Assembly: GCF_014287705.1 (NCBI RefSeq)
Contig: NZ_JACOOY010000001.1
Span: 124,001-188,000 of the forward strand
Reading direction: 5' to 3'
Origin: Dorea_D hominis
GTDB lineage: Bacteria; Bacillota; Clostridia; Lachnospirales; Lachnospiraceae
DNA: 64,000 bases
A model generated the notes under the pieces. It searched no databases. It worked only from the letters and a program-made list of their open reading frames with translations, and was not told the DNA's origin. This document shows, piece by piece, positions 41,879 through 49,846 of the stretch (the first letter of the stretch is position 1; each line of letters begins with the position of its first letter). Position numbers and translations under genes: made by a program.

Positions 41879-43063
41879 CTATACCAGAACTTTCTCTGCA
41901 ATTTTTCCCCAGGAGATTCGGCTTACATCAGCCGGTCTGGTACAATTTTCCTCTACACTTTCCTGCAATGATTCTGCAATGCGTTTCTCATAAGCCGGAA
42001 GTTCTTCTCTAACTGCTTCATCCACGCGGTTCATCCGTGGAAGTTCTACATATCGGATATCCGCTCCCGGCGCATATGTATCCAGCCATTCGCGGATTCC
42101 CGGAAGATCCGACATCACAACACGGTCGCCACAGGCAAGTGCTTCGATCACTGTAAGCGGCAATCCTTCCGAAAAAGATGGTAGTGCAAAGATATCGCAT
42201 GTATTATATACTTTTGCCAGCTCCATCTGCTCCAGTTTTCCAAGAAAATGAACCGGATATGGTGCCTTCTCTGCCAGTCTGCAGATTCTTGCATACTCTG
42301 TCTCATTTCCTGCGCCGCCAGCCAGATATACTTCCAGTTTATCTGCTTCATACGGAAGATAAGCAAGACTTCGGATCAGACTCTCTACGCCTTTCTTCTC
42401 TGAGATTTTCCCAGCAAACACAATCTTCGTCTTTCCGGGAACCTTCCGGATATGAAGATCACGGAAAATATGACTGTTATAGCCCATTCCAGATACTTCC
42501 ACCTGTTCTGCTGTTACATGAAACATCTGGCAGATCTGCGTCTTCTGCTCTTCATGCAAAGCAAAAATCCGGTTTAGCTTCGCAATCTGCGCTTTGATAT
42601 ACTCCTGTTTTAACACATTTTTCTGCAATTGTCTGAGATCTGTATTATGACAGAAACCATATACCGGAAGTTCCGGAAAATGTTCCCGCACCAGTGCTGT
42701 AAGCAGATACAGATGATGACTTAAGATCAGATCCGGCTGAAATTCCTTTACTGCCTGCCTGATCTTCGTCAGGAAAACATTTGCAAACTGCCCTGCCATT
42801 TCTTCTGTCATATCACAATATCTCGTGCTTTCATAAGGCATCTCATCCGACATTCCCGCAATCGGAAACGGCAGCTCCTCTGACTTGAAAATAACCGGAT
42901 ATACTTTTGTATTTTCCGGAACTTCTGTCTTATCTTCTTTATAAACACCGGCAACTACTGCTTGTTCATGTCCTTTTGCTGCCAATTCCTTTACAAGTTC
43001 TGTCAAAAACACGCCACTACCGGTACTGTTTGGCTTCTGTGCCGTAATACTCAGTATTCTCAT
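41879..43063 (-). CDS. Glycosyltransferase family 4 (GT-B) protein
   Basis: A 394-residue GT-B glycosyltransferase. The N-terminal domain begins ILSITAQKPNSTGSGVFLTE. The second domain has VFAGKISEKKGVESLIRSL and the nucleotide-sugar motif FALPSFSEGLPLTVIEALACG with a conserved Glu. It transfers a sugar from an NDP-sugar, acceptor unknown, probably in glycolipid or wall polymer synthesis. It starts 8 bp after dfrA and may ride on the thyA-dfrA transcript. Confidence 0.88.
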   Translation of the reverse strand: MRILSITAQKPNSTGSGVFLTELVKELAAKGHEQAVVAGVYKEDKTEVPENTKVYPVIFKSEELPFPIAGMSDEMPYESTRYCDMTEEMAGQFANVFLTKIRQAVKEFQPDLILSHHLYLLTALVREHFPELPVYGFCHNTDLRQLQKNVLKQEYIKAQIAKLNRIFALHEEQKTQICQMFHVTAEQVEVSGMGYNSHIFRDLHIRKVPGKTKIVFAGKISEKKGVESLIRSLAYLPYEADKLEVYLAGGAGNETEYARICRLAEKAPYPVHFLGKLEQMELAKVYNTCDIFALPSFSEGLPLTVIEALACGDRVVMSDLPGIREWLDTYAPGADIRYVELPRMNRVDEAVREELPAYEKRIAESLQESVEENCTRPADVSRISWGKIAEKVLV

Positions 43064-43071
43064 CTTTCTTT

Positions 43072-43557
43072 TTAAATCCTCTCATATACCGTAAAATAAT
43101 ACTCCAGATCAAAACATGTCTGTTCTTCACTGATCTTTGTCATCTTCCACTCTGGATCTTCATCCAAACTCGGAAAATAAGTATCTGCATCATACGCATG
43201 ATCAATCTTTGTAACCAGTGCTGTATCGCAGTACTTTAACATCGCACGGTAAATGCTCTCCCCACCGATTACGAATGTCTCTCCCTCGTACTTCTTCGCT
43301 TCTTCCAGTGCTTCTTCTACACTGTGTACAACAACCGCGTCTTTTACTTTGTAATCCGGATTCTTGCTGATTACAATATTCACACGGTTTTTAAGTGGCT
43401 GGCTCTGTGGAAAACTTTCCAGTGTTTTCCGTCCCATAATAACAATATTCCCCTTTGTTGTCTCACGGAAAAATTTCATATCTGCCGGAATGCTCCACAT
43501 CAGGCGGTTGTTTTTTCCAATCGCCCAGTTTTTATCAACTGCAACTATTAATTTCAT
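43072..43557 (-). CDS. dfrA: Dihydrofolate reductase
   Basis: A 161-residue enzyme of normal length. It reduces dihydrofolate to tetrahydrofolate with NADPH. Motifs: VDKNWAIGKNNRLMWSIPAD with the substrate-binding acid, MGRKTLESFP and the FVIGGESIYRAML cofactor loop. It lies 21 bp after thyA, whose reaction makes dihydrofolate, so the pair forms the classic dTMP cycle. Confidence 0.96.
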   Translation of the reverse strand: MKLIVAVDKNWAIGKNNRLMWSIPADMKFFRETTKGNIVIMGRKTLESFPQSQPLKNRVNIVISKNPDYKVKDAVVVHSVEEALEEAKKYEGETFVIGGESIYRAMLKYCDTALVTKIDHAYDADTYFPSLDEDPEWKMTKISEEQTCFDLEYYFTVYERI

Positions 43558-43578
43558 CTTATCTCGCCCTTTCTTTTT

Positions 43579-44427
43579 TTAAACTGCAACCGGAATGTTT
43601 TTAATCTGCTCATGCGTCTCATAATCGATCAGTTTTACATCATCTCTCGTAAAATCATAGAAATCTTTTACTTTCGGATTCAGCCAGAACTTCGGTGCCG
43701 GAAGCGGTTCTCTTGCGATCAGTTCTTCTATTACCGGCACGTGTCTGTCGTAAATATGCGCATCCGCGATCACATGTACCAGTTCTCCGGCTTCCATATC
43801 ACACACCTGTGCCAGCATATGCACAAGCACCGCATACTGGCAGACATTCCAGTTATTTGCTGTCAGCACGTCATTCGATCTCTGATTTAAAACAGCATTC
43901 AATGTCAGCTTATCGTGTCCTTCCTTCTTCGTCACATTAAATGTCATACTGTATGCACAAGGATAGAGATTCATCTCATGAAGATCCTGATGTACATATA
44001 TATTTGTCATAATTCTGCGGCTGTACGGATTATTTTTTAAGTCATAAATCACACGGTCAACCTGATCAAACAGGCCTTCTTTATACTGATGCTTCACGCC
44101 AAGCTGATATCCGTATGCTTTGCCGATTGAGCCATTCTCATCTGCCCAACTGTCCCAGATATGACTGTGCAAGTCATTGATATTATTCGATTTCTTCTGC
44201 CAGATCCACAAAAGTTCATCCGTGCAGCTCTTGATCGCTGTTCTCCTGAGCGTCAGAGCCGGAAATTCCCTTGACAAATCATAGCGGTTCACCACTCCAA
44301 ATCTTTTAATTGTGTAAGCCGGCGTCCCATCCTCCCATTTCGGACGGACCTTTTCTCCCCTGGTATCTGTGCCATTGTCGATGATGTCACGGCACATATC
44401 TATAAAAACTTTGTCTGCATAACTCAT
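43579..44427 (-). CDS. thyA: Thymidylate synthase
   Basis: A 282-residue ThyA. It methylates dUMP to dTMP using methylene-tetrahydrofolate. The catalytic Cys157 lies in LYPCAYSMTFN, and the phosphate and base site is NQRSNDVLTANNWNVCQYA. HIYDRHVP matches the usual HIYxNH. The residue after the catalytic Cys is Ala where enteric ThyA has His, so this is a divergent branch. I chose the ATG at 44427 after AAGGAGG. Confidence 0.93.
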   Translation of the reverse strand: MSYADKVFIDMCRDIIDNGTDTRGEKVRPKWEDGTPAYTIKRFGVVNRYDLSREFPALTLRRTAIKSCTDELLWIWQKKSNNINDLHSHIWDSWADENGSIGKAYGYQLGVKHQYKEGLFDQVDRVIYDLKNNPYSRRIMTNIYVHQDLHEMNLYPCAYSMTFNVTKKEGHDKLTLNAVLNQRSNDVLTANNWNVCQYAVLVHMLAQVCDMEAGELVHVIADAHIYDRHVPVIEELIAREPLPAPKFWLNPKVKDFYDFTRDDVKLIDYETHEQIKNIPVAV

Positions 44428-44486
44428 AAAAATGTATCCTCCTTGCAAGCTGTCTTTTTCATATTAACATGAAAATATTATAAAAA

Positions 44487-44521
44487 AAAGAGAAACGTCG
44501 CAATTTGCGTTCCTCTTTTAA
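44487..44521 (-). terminator. Terminator after the DUF2325 gene
   Basis: On the minus strand AAAGAG-GAACGC...GCGACGTTTCTCTTT forms an imperfect stem followed by TTTTTTTT, about 60 bp after the DUF2325 stop codon. Confidence 0.7.
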
Positions 44522-44578
44522 GCCTATACATCTCAGGCTCTTTTATTCCTGATATCCTGCTATATGCTATATATTATA

Positions 44579-44860
44579 TTAACCACAACATTCAACGAGA
44601 ACATTTTCCAGTGCATTTGCACTTGCACTGTGTGTACGCTCCACACGGATATTGTAACGCTCTGCTTCTTTCAACGCACAGTGTACCATTTTATGTGCCA
44701 CTGTTGAAGTAAACAAAATGATCAGATCCGGCTGACCGATCTGTGTCTTCAGATTGCCCGCCATTCTGGTAAATACTTTTGCCTTACATTTATATTTCTT
44801 GCAGATCTGTTTATACTGATGTTCCATTCTTTCATTTCCGCCTATAATAACAACACTCAT
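44579..44860 (-). CDS. DUF2325 protein
   Basis: A 93-residue protein that matches the DUF2325 pattern over its full length: SVVIIGGNERME at the start, KVFTRMAGNLKTQIG, DLIILFTSTVAHKMV and a final SASANALENVL. The fold looks like a small Rossmann-type domain. No biochemical role is established. The cysteines CK, C and the C-terminal CC are noticeable. It follows the DUF3793 gene by 31 bp, a pairing that suggests a common task. Confidence 0.88.
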   Translation of the reverse strand: MSVVIIGGNERMEHQYKQICKKYKCKAKVFTRMAGNLKTQIGQPDLIILFTSTVAHKMVHCALKEAERYNIRVERTHSASANALENVLVECCG

Positions 44861-44891
44861 CGATTTGTCCCCTTTCTTGCTGTCTTTTGTC

Positions 44892-45551
44892 TTATGCTAC
44901 AATTTCCCGAATTGTCTTTCCTGCCAGAAATTCATTTACTGCACAGTCCTTTGCCTTATCGTATGTCCAGAATGTAAGTTTTGCTTTTTCCGGATCATGA
45001 TATACTTTCCAATATCCACAAAAGAGACTGTCCTGTCCTTTATGCTCAATAAAGCCTCTGACATCTTCCAGTGGATAGTTAAGGAAAATTCCGATTTCAT
45101 GAGGAAATTCAATCTCATTTTTTGAATGTTCCCGTACTCTTAACGAAAGTCTTTCCAGCACTTTTTCCAGACTGTTTTCTTCATAACCGTAATCAGCAAG
45201 GAACGTCTTCACTTCCGGTTGTTTCAGATATGTTTTTAACTGTGCCGGGCGATATAACAACACTAGGTATTTGTCTCTGCAAAATGTAAGTGCACGGTAA
45301 CAGATTCCCGTTCCATTAAGAAGCAGATGCATATTTCTCATATCCTCTCTGCGGACATTCGTAATACAGGCTACTTTATATCCTTTGAACAATGGGGCAC
45401 ATTGCAGGATTAACTGAAACTGTAATCTCTTCCAACTATTTTTATCTGCTAACATACATGCTACAACTTCCACTGGCATTTTGGAGTTCCCGCCTTTTCT
45501 TGTTTGATTTTGATTTTGATTATCATTTACATTTACTAATTTATCATACAT
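44892..45551 (-). CDS. DUF3793 protein
   Basis: A 219-residue protein of the DUF3793 family: LILQCAPLFKGYK near the start, a VLLYRP strand, and the hallmark FPHEIGIFLNYPLEDVRGFI about residues 149-168 with GYWKVYHDPEKA after it. Function unknown; in clostridia such genes often stand near iron, flavodoxin or DUF2325 genes. The first ATG (45551) lacks a clear ribosome binding site. A later ATG, 24 codons on, follows GGCGGGA and could be the true start. Confidence 0.82.
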   Translation of the reverse strand: MYDKLVNVNDNQNQNQTRKGGNSKMPVEVVACMLADKNSWKRLQFQLILQCAPLFKGYKVACITNVRREDMRNMHLLLNGTGICYRALTFCRDKYLVLLYRPAQLKTYLKQPEVKTFLADYGYEENSLEKVLERLSLRVREHSKNEIEFPHEIGIFLNYPLEDVRGFIEHKGQDSLFCGYWKVYHDPEKAKLTFWTYDKAKDCAVNEFLAGKTIREIVA

Positions 45552-45605
45552 GTATTAAAATTACAAGGAGACTTATTCATACCATTTTCTCATTAAGGAG
45601 GAACA

Positions 45606-45640
45606 AAAAGGTCCATGCTTTATTTTTGCATGAACCTTAA
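45606..45640 (-). terminator. Terminator of the Na/Pi transporter gene
   Basis: On the minus strand AAGGTTCATGC pairs with GCATGGACCTT around an A/T-rich loop, followed by TTTTTG. It lies 40 bp after the stop codon. Confidence 0.8.
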
Positions 45641-45679
45641 TAACTTATACTTTATAAAATTTTCTTTCTGCCTCGATTC

Positions 45680-47377
45680 TTACATTGTCATCTCATCTTT
45701 GGGAAGGAAATATTTTAATGCCACTTCATTTGTAGCCGCATCAGCCAGGTTGATACAACTGTTTCCCATACGGTCAATCAAATGAAGAATATTCGTAAAT
45801 GGTGTTGTCAGACTCGCTTTACATTTTCCTTTGTTGACACGCTGGATATGGGATTTTCGCATCATAATATCCAAATTGACAATCTTGTCTTTGCGCTTCA
45901 TCAGCTTTTCAAGCTCTACTGTTGTATCACCGCGTAATGCCTTTGTCGCTGAATCAAACATCTTCTCCAGAGTTTTCAGACATTTTGCAAGTTCATCCAT
46001 CGCTTCCTGTGAATATTTATACTGGTTTGTTTCTTTTTCTTTCATAGATAATGCAATTCCGGCACTTAAATTACCGATTCGTTCCACATCTCCCAGCACA
46101 TACATCAGTCCCGCTGTCTGGGATGCCTGCTGTTCGGTCAAAAGTCCGGAAGAAAATAATCCTGCCAGATAATCTGTGATTTTATCTGTGAGCTTTGTTA
46201 CTTTCGCACTCTCCTCCTGTATCTTATCTACACCTTGCATCTGATTTTCTTTTACGACAGTCACCGTATCATGCAGAACTTTTTTCACCTGATCGCTCAG
46301 ATGTAAAATCTCTTTTGCGACAAGCTGCAGCGCTGCTGCCGGCTGATTTTTCACATTCTCATCCAGATATAATGTCTCAAACGGATCTGATTCGGTCTTC
46401 CTTCCATCCGGAATCAGGAACATAACAATCTTCACCATCACTCCAATCAGGCATACCCAGATCAGTGTCATTGTAATATTAAAACAAGTATGCGCATTCG
46501 CAATCTGTCTGGAAATCACTTCCACTTCCGGTCCTTTTGGTGAAATAAAACGGATCAGTGTAGCATATGGTTTCACAAACCATATAAATAAAAAACTTCC
46601 TGATATATTAAAAATGCAATGCGCCACGGCTGTTCTCTTTGCATCTTTCGTCTGTCCTATACTTGCAAGAAGTGCCGTGATCGTTGTTCCGATATTGTCT
46701 CCAAGCAGGATCGGAATCGCACCAGTAAGTCCAAGAATACTTGTCATACCGTCTGGTCCTGCCTGTGCTGCAAAATTCTGTAAGACTGCGATGGTTGCAC
46801 TACTACTCTGTACGACCAGCGTCATTAATGTACCTACTCCCACTCCAAGAACCGGAATATGTTTTACACTTGCAATAAGTTGTGTAAACATCGGACTGGA
46901 TGCCAGCGGTTTCATGACGTCTCCCATTGTCTCAATTCCAAGGAATAACAGACCGAATGCAAATATCGTCTGTCCTATACTTTTTGCTTTTTCTGATTTT
47001 GCAATAAATGCAATGATAAATCCCACAAAAATAATGATATATATGTAATCGCTGATCTTAAATGCAATAATCTGTGCCGTCATGGTTGTTCCGATATTTG
47101 CACCAAATATAATAGAAATTGCCTGTGGCAGGTTCATAAGTCCTGCACTGACAAATCCGATTGCCATGACCGTTGTGGCGCTGCTGCTCTGCAGAACTGC
47201 CGTTGTAAGCGCTCCGGCAAGCACACCGAGAACCGGATTCTTTGTCAGTAATGCCAAAATACTTTTCATCTTCTCTCCAGCTGCTTTCTGCAGACACTCG
47301 CTCATCATATTCATTCCATAAATAAAGATTGCAAGTCCCCCCAGCAGACCAAATACAATCTGCATATTTTCATTCAT
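45680..47377 (-). CDS. Na/phosphate cotransporter with PhoU-like domain
   Basis: A 565-residue protein. Two Na/Pi cotransporter repeats fill the first 310 residues, each with the signature QSSSAT (TAVLQSSSATTVMAIGF and LVVQSSSATIAVLQNF). A PhoU-like helical domain (about 340-560) follows in the cytoplasm. It should take up phosphate driven by sodium. The MarR gene lies 140 bp upstream on the same strand and may regulate it. Confidence 0.93.
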   Translation of the reverse strand: MNENMQIVFGLLGGLAIFIYGMNMMSECLQKAAGEKMKSILALLTKNPVLGVLAGALTTAVLQSSSATTVMAIGFVSAGLMNLPQAISIIFGANIGTTMTAQIIAFKISDYIYIIIFVGFIIAFIAKSEKAKSIGQTIFAFGLLFLGIETMGDVMKPLASSPMFTQLIASVKHIPVLGVGVGTLMTLVVQSSSATIAVLQNFAAQAGPDGMTSILGLTGAIPILLGDNIGTTITALLASIGQTKDAKRTAVAHCIFNISGSFLFIWFVKPYATLIRFISPKGPEVEVISRQIANAHTCFNITMTLIWVCLIGVMVKIVMFLIPDGRKTESDPFETLYLDENVKNQPAAALQLVAKEILHLSDQVKKVLHDTVTVVKENQMQGVDKIQEESAKVTKLTDKITDYLAGLFSSGLLTEQQASQTAGLMYVLGDVERIGNLSAGIALSMKEKETNQYKYSQEAMDELAKCLKTLEKMFDSATKALRGDTTVELEKLMKRKDKIVNLDIMMRKSHIQRVNKGKCKASLTTPFTNILHLIDRMGNSCINLADAATNEVALKYFLPKDEMTM

Positions 47378-47507
47378 ATTGATTTCTCTCCTTTTTGCTG
47401 TACAATTTACTATCGTTGCTATTTTAGCGAATGCACATGCAAATCAGATGAAATCTATGTTAAATCTATGTAAAGTCAGCTCATGTATTACAGAAAAACA
47501 ATAAAAA

Positions 47508-47530
47508 AAGCCGGCCTCTAAGGCTCGGCT
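47508..47530 (-). terminator. Terminator overlapping the marR-like stop codon
   Basis: On the minus strand AGCCGAGCC and GGCCGGCT pair, with the stop codon TAG in the loop and TTTTTTT behind. The last codons of the gene thus form the terminator stem. Confidence 0.8.
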
Positions 47531-47949
47531 ATATTATACAGTACACGATCCAGCATCTTTTTCAATGCTTCTACTTCTTTTTTATTCATTCCCAGTGTCA
47601 GCATCTTATCCAGTTTCTTCCGGTCTGTTTCCATCCTCCTCTGAATATCATATGCTTTCTCAGTCAGGTAAATGTTCTTGCAACGCTTATCTTCGTTGCT
47701 CGGTACTACAAGGATAAATCCTTTTTCATCCAGTCGTTTCATAAGTCCTGTCACAGTCGGATTACGCAGACTCAGCGCTTTTTCAATATCTCTCTGGGTT
47801 ACATGCTCTTTTCTGCTTGTAAATAAATAATCCAGCACCGCACACTGTGAAGCTGTGATTCCCAGCGTACGTAGTTTGCGGTTAAATTCTTTTTCGTAAA
47901 TTGTGCTGATCTGCTTAAACAAAAATCCAAGCGTCGTTCTCTCCCGCAT
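47518..47949 (-). CDS. MarR-family regulator
   Basis: A 143-residue winged-helix regulator. Residues 28-95 form the DNA-binding unit (TASQCAVLDYLF, TQRDIEKALSLRNPTVTGLMKRLDEKG), and the wing DKRCKNIYLTEKA follows, with a dimerising helix at both ends. Ligand and targets are unknown. GGAGGG precedes the ATG. The gene overlaps its terminator. Confidence 0.92.
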   Translation of the reverse strand: MRERTTLGFLFKQISTIYEKEFNRKLRTLGITASQCAVLDYLFTSRKEHVTQRDIEKALSLRNPTVTGLMKRLDEKGFILVVPSNEDKRCKNIYLTEKAYDIQRRMETDRKKLDKMLTLGMNKKEVEALKKMLDRVLYNIAEP

Positions 47950-48003
47950 CTTATGTTTCCCTCCTCATGAACTTCCCGGCTTTCTTATAAATATATCCGA
48001 CTT

Positions 48004-49290
48004 TTAATACTCACGAATCACACTGCTGATTTCCTGTGTCGTATCCATCTCTCTTAAATGCATCAACGCATCCTGCATATGATACTCTTTTACTGCTTCC
48101 GTTACGATAACAAGTTCAGCGACTCCGTCTGTAATGACCTTCTGGATCACTTTGGAAATGCTGACTTTGTGCTCACCGAACATGCTGGCGATTCGTGCAA
48201 GAACGCCCGGTTTGTTTGTTACCTGCATGCGTACAAAGAATTTATTTTTCACATCATCTGAACTCTTGACCGGTGTATTCTTGTAGCAGGTACAGCTGAT
48301 TCGTCCGGTACATGAGAACTGGATATCGCGGATAATGTCGATCACATCTCCCATAACAGCACTGGCTGTTGGAAGCTCTCCGGCGCCTCTTCCGTAAAAC
48401 ATCGCATCATCTAATGCATCTCCGTGTACAAAAACCGCATTAAAGGAATCTCTGACAGATGCAAGCGGATGATTCTTCGGCAGCATCATCGGATAAACTG
48501 CAACCTCAATACCATCTTCTCTGTTATGTGCCACTCCGAGAAGCTTGATCACACTGCCAAATTCTTTTGCATATGCGACATCCTTCGCAGATATCTTTGT
48601 AATTCCTTCTGTGTATACATCGTCAAATACAACTCTGGAATGAAATACAATGGAAGCTAAGATTGCAACTTTTCTTCCAGCATCCAGACCTTCAACATCC
48701 GCAGTCGGATCTGCTTCCGCATATCCAAGCTCTGTCGCTTTTGCCAGCGCTTCTGAAAAGTCCATGCCATCCTCAAACATCTTTGTCAGGATGTAGTTTG
48801 TTGTTCCGTTCACGATACCGATCACTTCATCAATCTCATTCGCTGCAAGACACTGTTTCAGCGGACGAATGATCGGGATACCGCCTGCAACAGCCGCCTC
48901 AAAGAGGAAATCAACCTGATTTTCCTGTGCTGCATCCAGTAATTCTCTTCCGTGCACTGCCACCAGATCTTTATTCGCAGTCACTACATTCTTCCCTGCG
49001 CAGAGTGCTTCCAGAATCATCGTCTTCGCCGGTTCGATTCCTCCCATTACTTCAATCACAATAGAAATCTCCGGGTCTTCTACTATTTCTTTCCAGTTAT
49101 CTGTCAGAAGAGAGGCATCTACGCCTTCTCTTTGTTTGTTCATATTATGTACGAGGATTCTTGTAATCTCAAGATTCGCTCCTGATTTTTTTACCATTTC
49201 TTCTTTCTGTCTTTGAACCAGTTTATAAACACCGCCGCCCACGGTTCCTAATCCGAGGAGTGCTGCCTTTATTTTCTTACATTCTGCCAT
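48004..49290 (-). CDS. hom: Homoserine dehydrogenase
   Basis: A 428-residue enzyme. It reduces aspartate semialdehyde to homoserine on the way to threonine and methionine. Seen are the NAD(P) loop LLGLGTVGGGVYKL, catalytic-region GIVNGTTNYILTKM and a C-terminal ACT domain (TNKPGVLARIASMFGEHKVS) for threonine feedback. AGGGTAGGG precedes the ATG. It is a single gene with its own promoter. Confidence 0.97.
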   Translation of the reverse strand: MAECKKIKAALLGLGTVGGGVYKLVQRQKEEMVKKSGANLEITRILVHNMNKQREGVDASLLTDNWKEIVEDPEISIVIEVMGGIEPAKTMILEALCAGKNVVTANKDLVAVHGRELLDAAQENQVDFLFEAAVAGGIPIIRPLKQCLAANEIDEVIGIVNGTTNYILTKMFEDGMDFSEALAKATELGYAEADPTADVEGLDAGRKVAILASIVFHSRVVFDDVYTEGITKISAKDVAYAKEFGSVIKLLGVAHNREDGIEVAVYPMMLPKNHPLASVRDSFNAVFVHGDALDDAMFYGRGAGELPTASAVMGDVIDIIRDIQFSCTGRISCTCYKNTPVKSSDDVKNKFFVRMQVTNKPGVLARIASMFGEHKVSISKVIQKVITDGVAELVIVTEAVKEYHMQDALMHLREMDTTQEISSVIREY

Positions 49291-49354
49291 ATATCCCTAC
49301 CCTCATTCTTTCCTGTATTTTTATGACGTCTTTACAGACATCACAATCAATTTT

Positions 49355-49384
49355 ATTATAGCATTATCTGGTGGATATAGTCAA
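49355..49384 (-). promoter_or_regulatory. Promoter of hom
   Basis: TTGACT (49379-49384) and TATAAT (49355-49360) on the minus strand with an 18-bp spacer. The leader holds TGACGTCT-TTAC-AGACATCA, a near-perfect palindrome that may be an operator. Confidence 0.7.
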
Positions 49385-49475
49385 AAATGTTCTATAATAA
49401 CATCTTTTTATCATTGCATGTTTTATAAGCATTTGCGAAAATTAGAAAATTCAAAAAACTTTTTTTAAAAAAGTG

Positions 49476-49504
49476 TTGACAAAAACTAATTCACGTAGTA
49501 TAGT
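49476..49504 (+). promoter_or_regulatory. Promoter of the tRNA-Gly gene
   Basis: TTGACA (49476-49481) and TATAGT (49499-49504) with a 17-bp spacer, about 40 bp before the tRNA. This is a strong match. Confidence 0.8.
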
Positions 49505-49552
49505 ATGTATTGTTCTGAGGAACACATAACACAGAACAACAACTTAAGATAT

Positions 49553-49625
49553 GCGACAGTGGCTCAGTTGGTAGAGTACGACCTTGCCAAGGTCGGGGTC
49601 GCGGGTTCGAACCCCGTCTGTCGCT
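49553..49625 (+). tRNA. tRNA-Gly (GCC)
   Basis: A complete cloverleaf: acceptor GCGACAG/CTGTCGC, D arm, anticodon stem CGACC-TTGCCAA-GGTCG with anticodon GCC, and T arm with GTTCGAAC. The discriminator is T. No CCA is encoded. It stands alone with its own promoter and terminator. Confidence 0.97.
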
Positions 49626-49632
49626 CTTGAAG

Positions 49633-49660
49633 AGGAATTGCAGTTTGCAGTTCCTTTTTT
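49633..49660 (+). terminator. Terminator of the tRNA-Gly gene
   Basis: AGGAATTGC pairs with GCAGTTCCT (one mismatch), followed by TTTTTT. Confidence 0.85.
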
Positions 49661-49782
49661 GCATATACGGTGAACCCAAGTACAGATTTTTGCTTGCACT
49701 GTATTTGACGAATGTGCCTCATCGAGCTCGCATTGTCCCGGAGGCTATTATTTATAATAGAAAATACAATTTCTTGTTATAT
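49661..49782. other. Spacer with a possible old coding fragment
   Basis: On the plus strand the frame EPKYRFLLALYLTNVPHR then ARIVPEAI is open without start or ribosome binding site. Short hypothetical proteins like this recur in my memory of related genomes, so it could be a dispersed repeat. I see only one copy here. Confidence 0.25.
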
Positions 49783-49834
49783 AAAAAACTGCAGCAAGAT
49801 GTCCATAACCAGACACCTTGCTGCAGTTTTTTAT
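49783..49834. terminator. Terminator of thiC
   Basis: AAAACTGCAGCAAG pairs with CTTGCTGCAGTTTT, with GTC/GAC inside, and T-runs on both strands. It lies 13 bp after the thiC stop codon. Confidence 0.9.
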
Positions 49835-49846
49835 AATTCTGAATAT

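Noticed and set aside
49476..49660. A minus-strand 62-codon frame over the tRNA
   Set aside because: It is the complement of the tRNA gene and its flanks.
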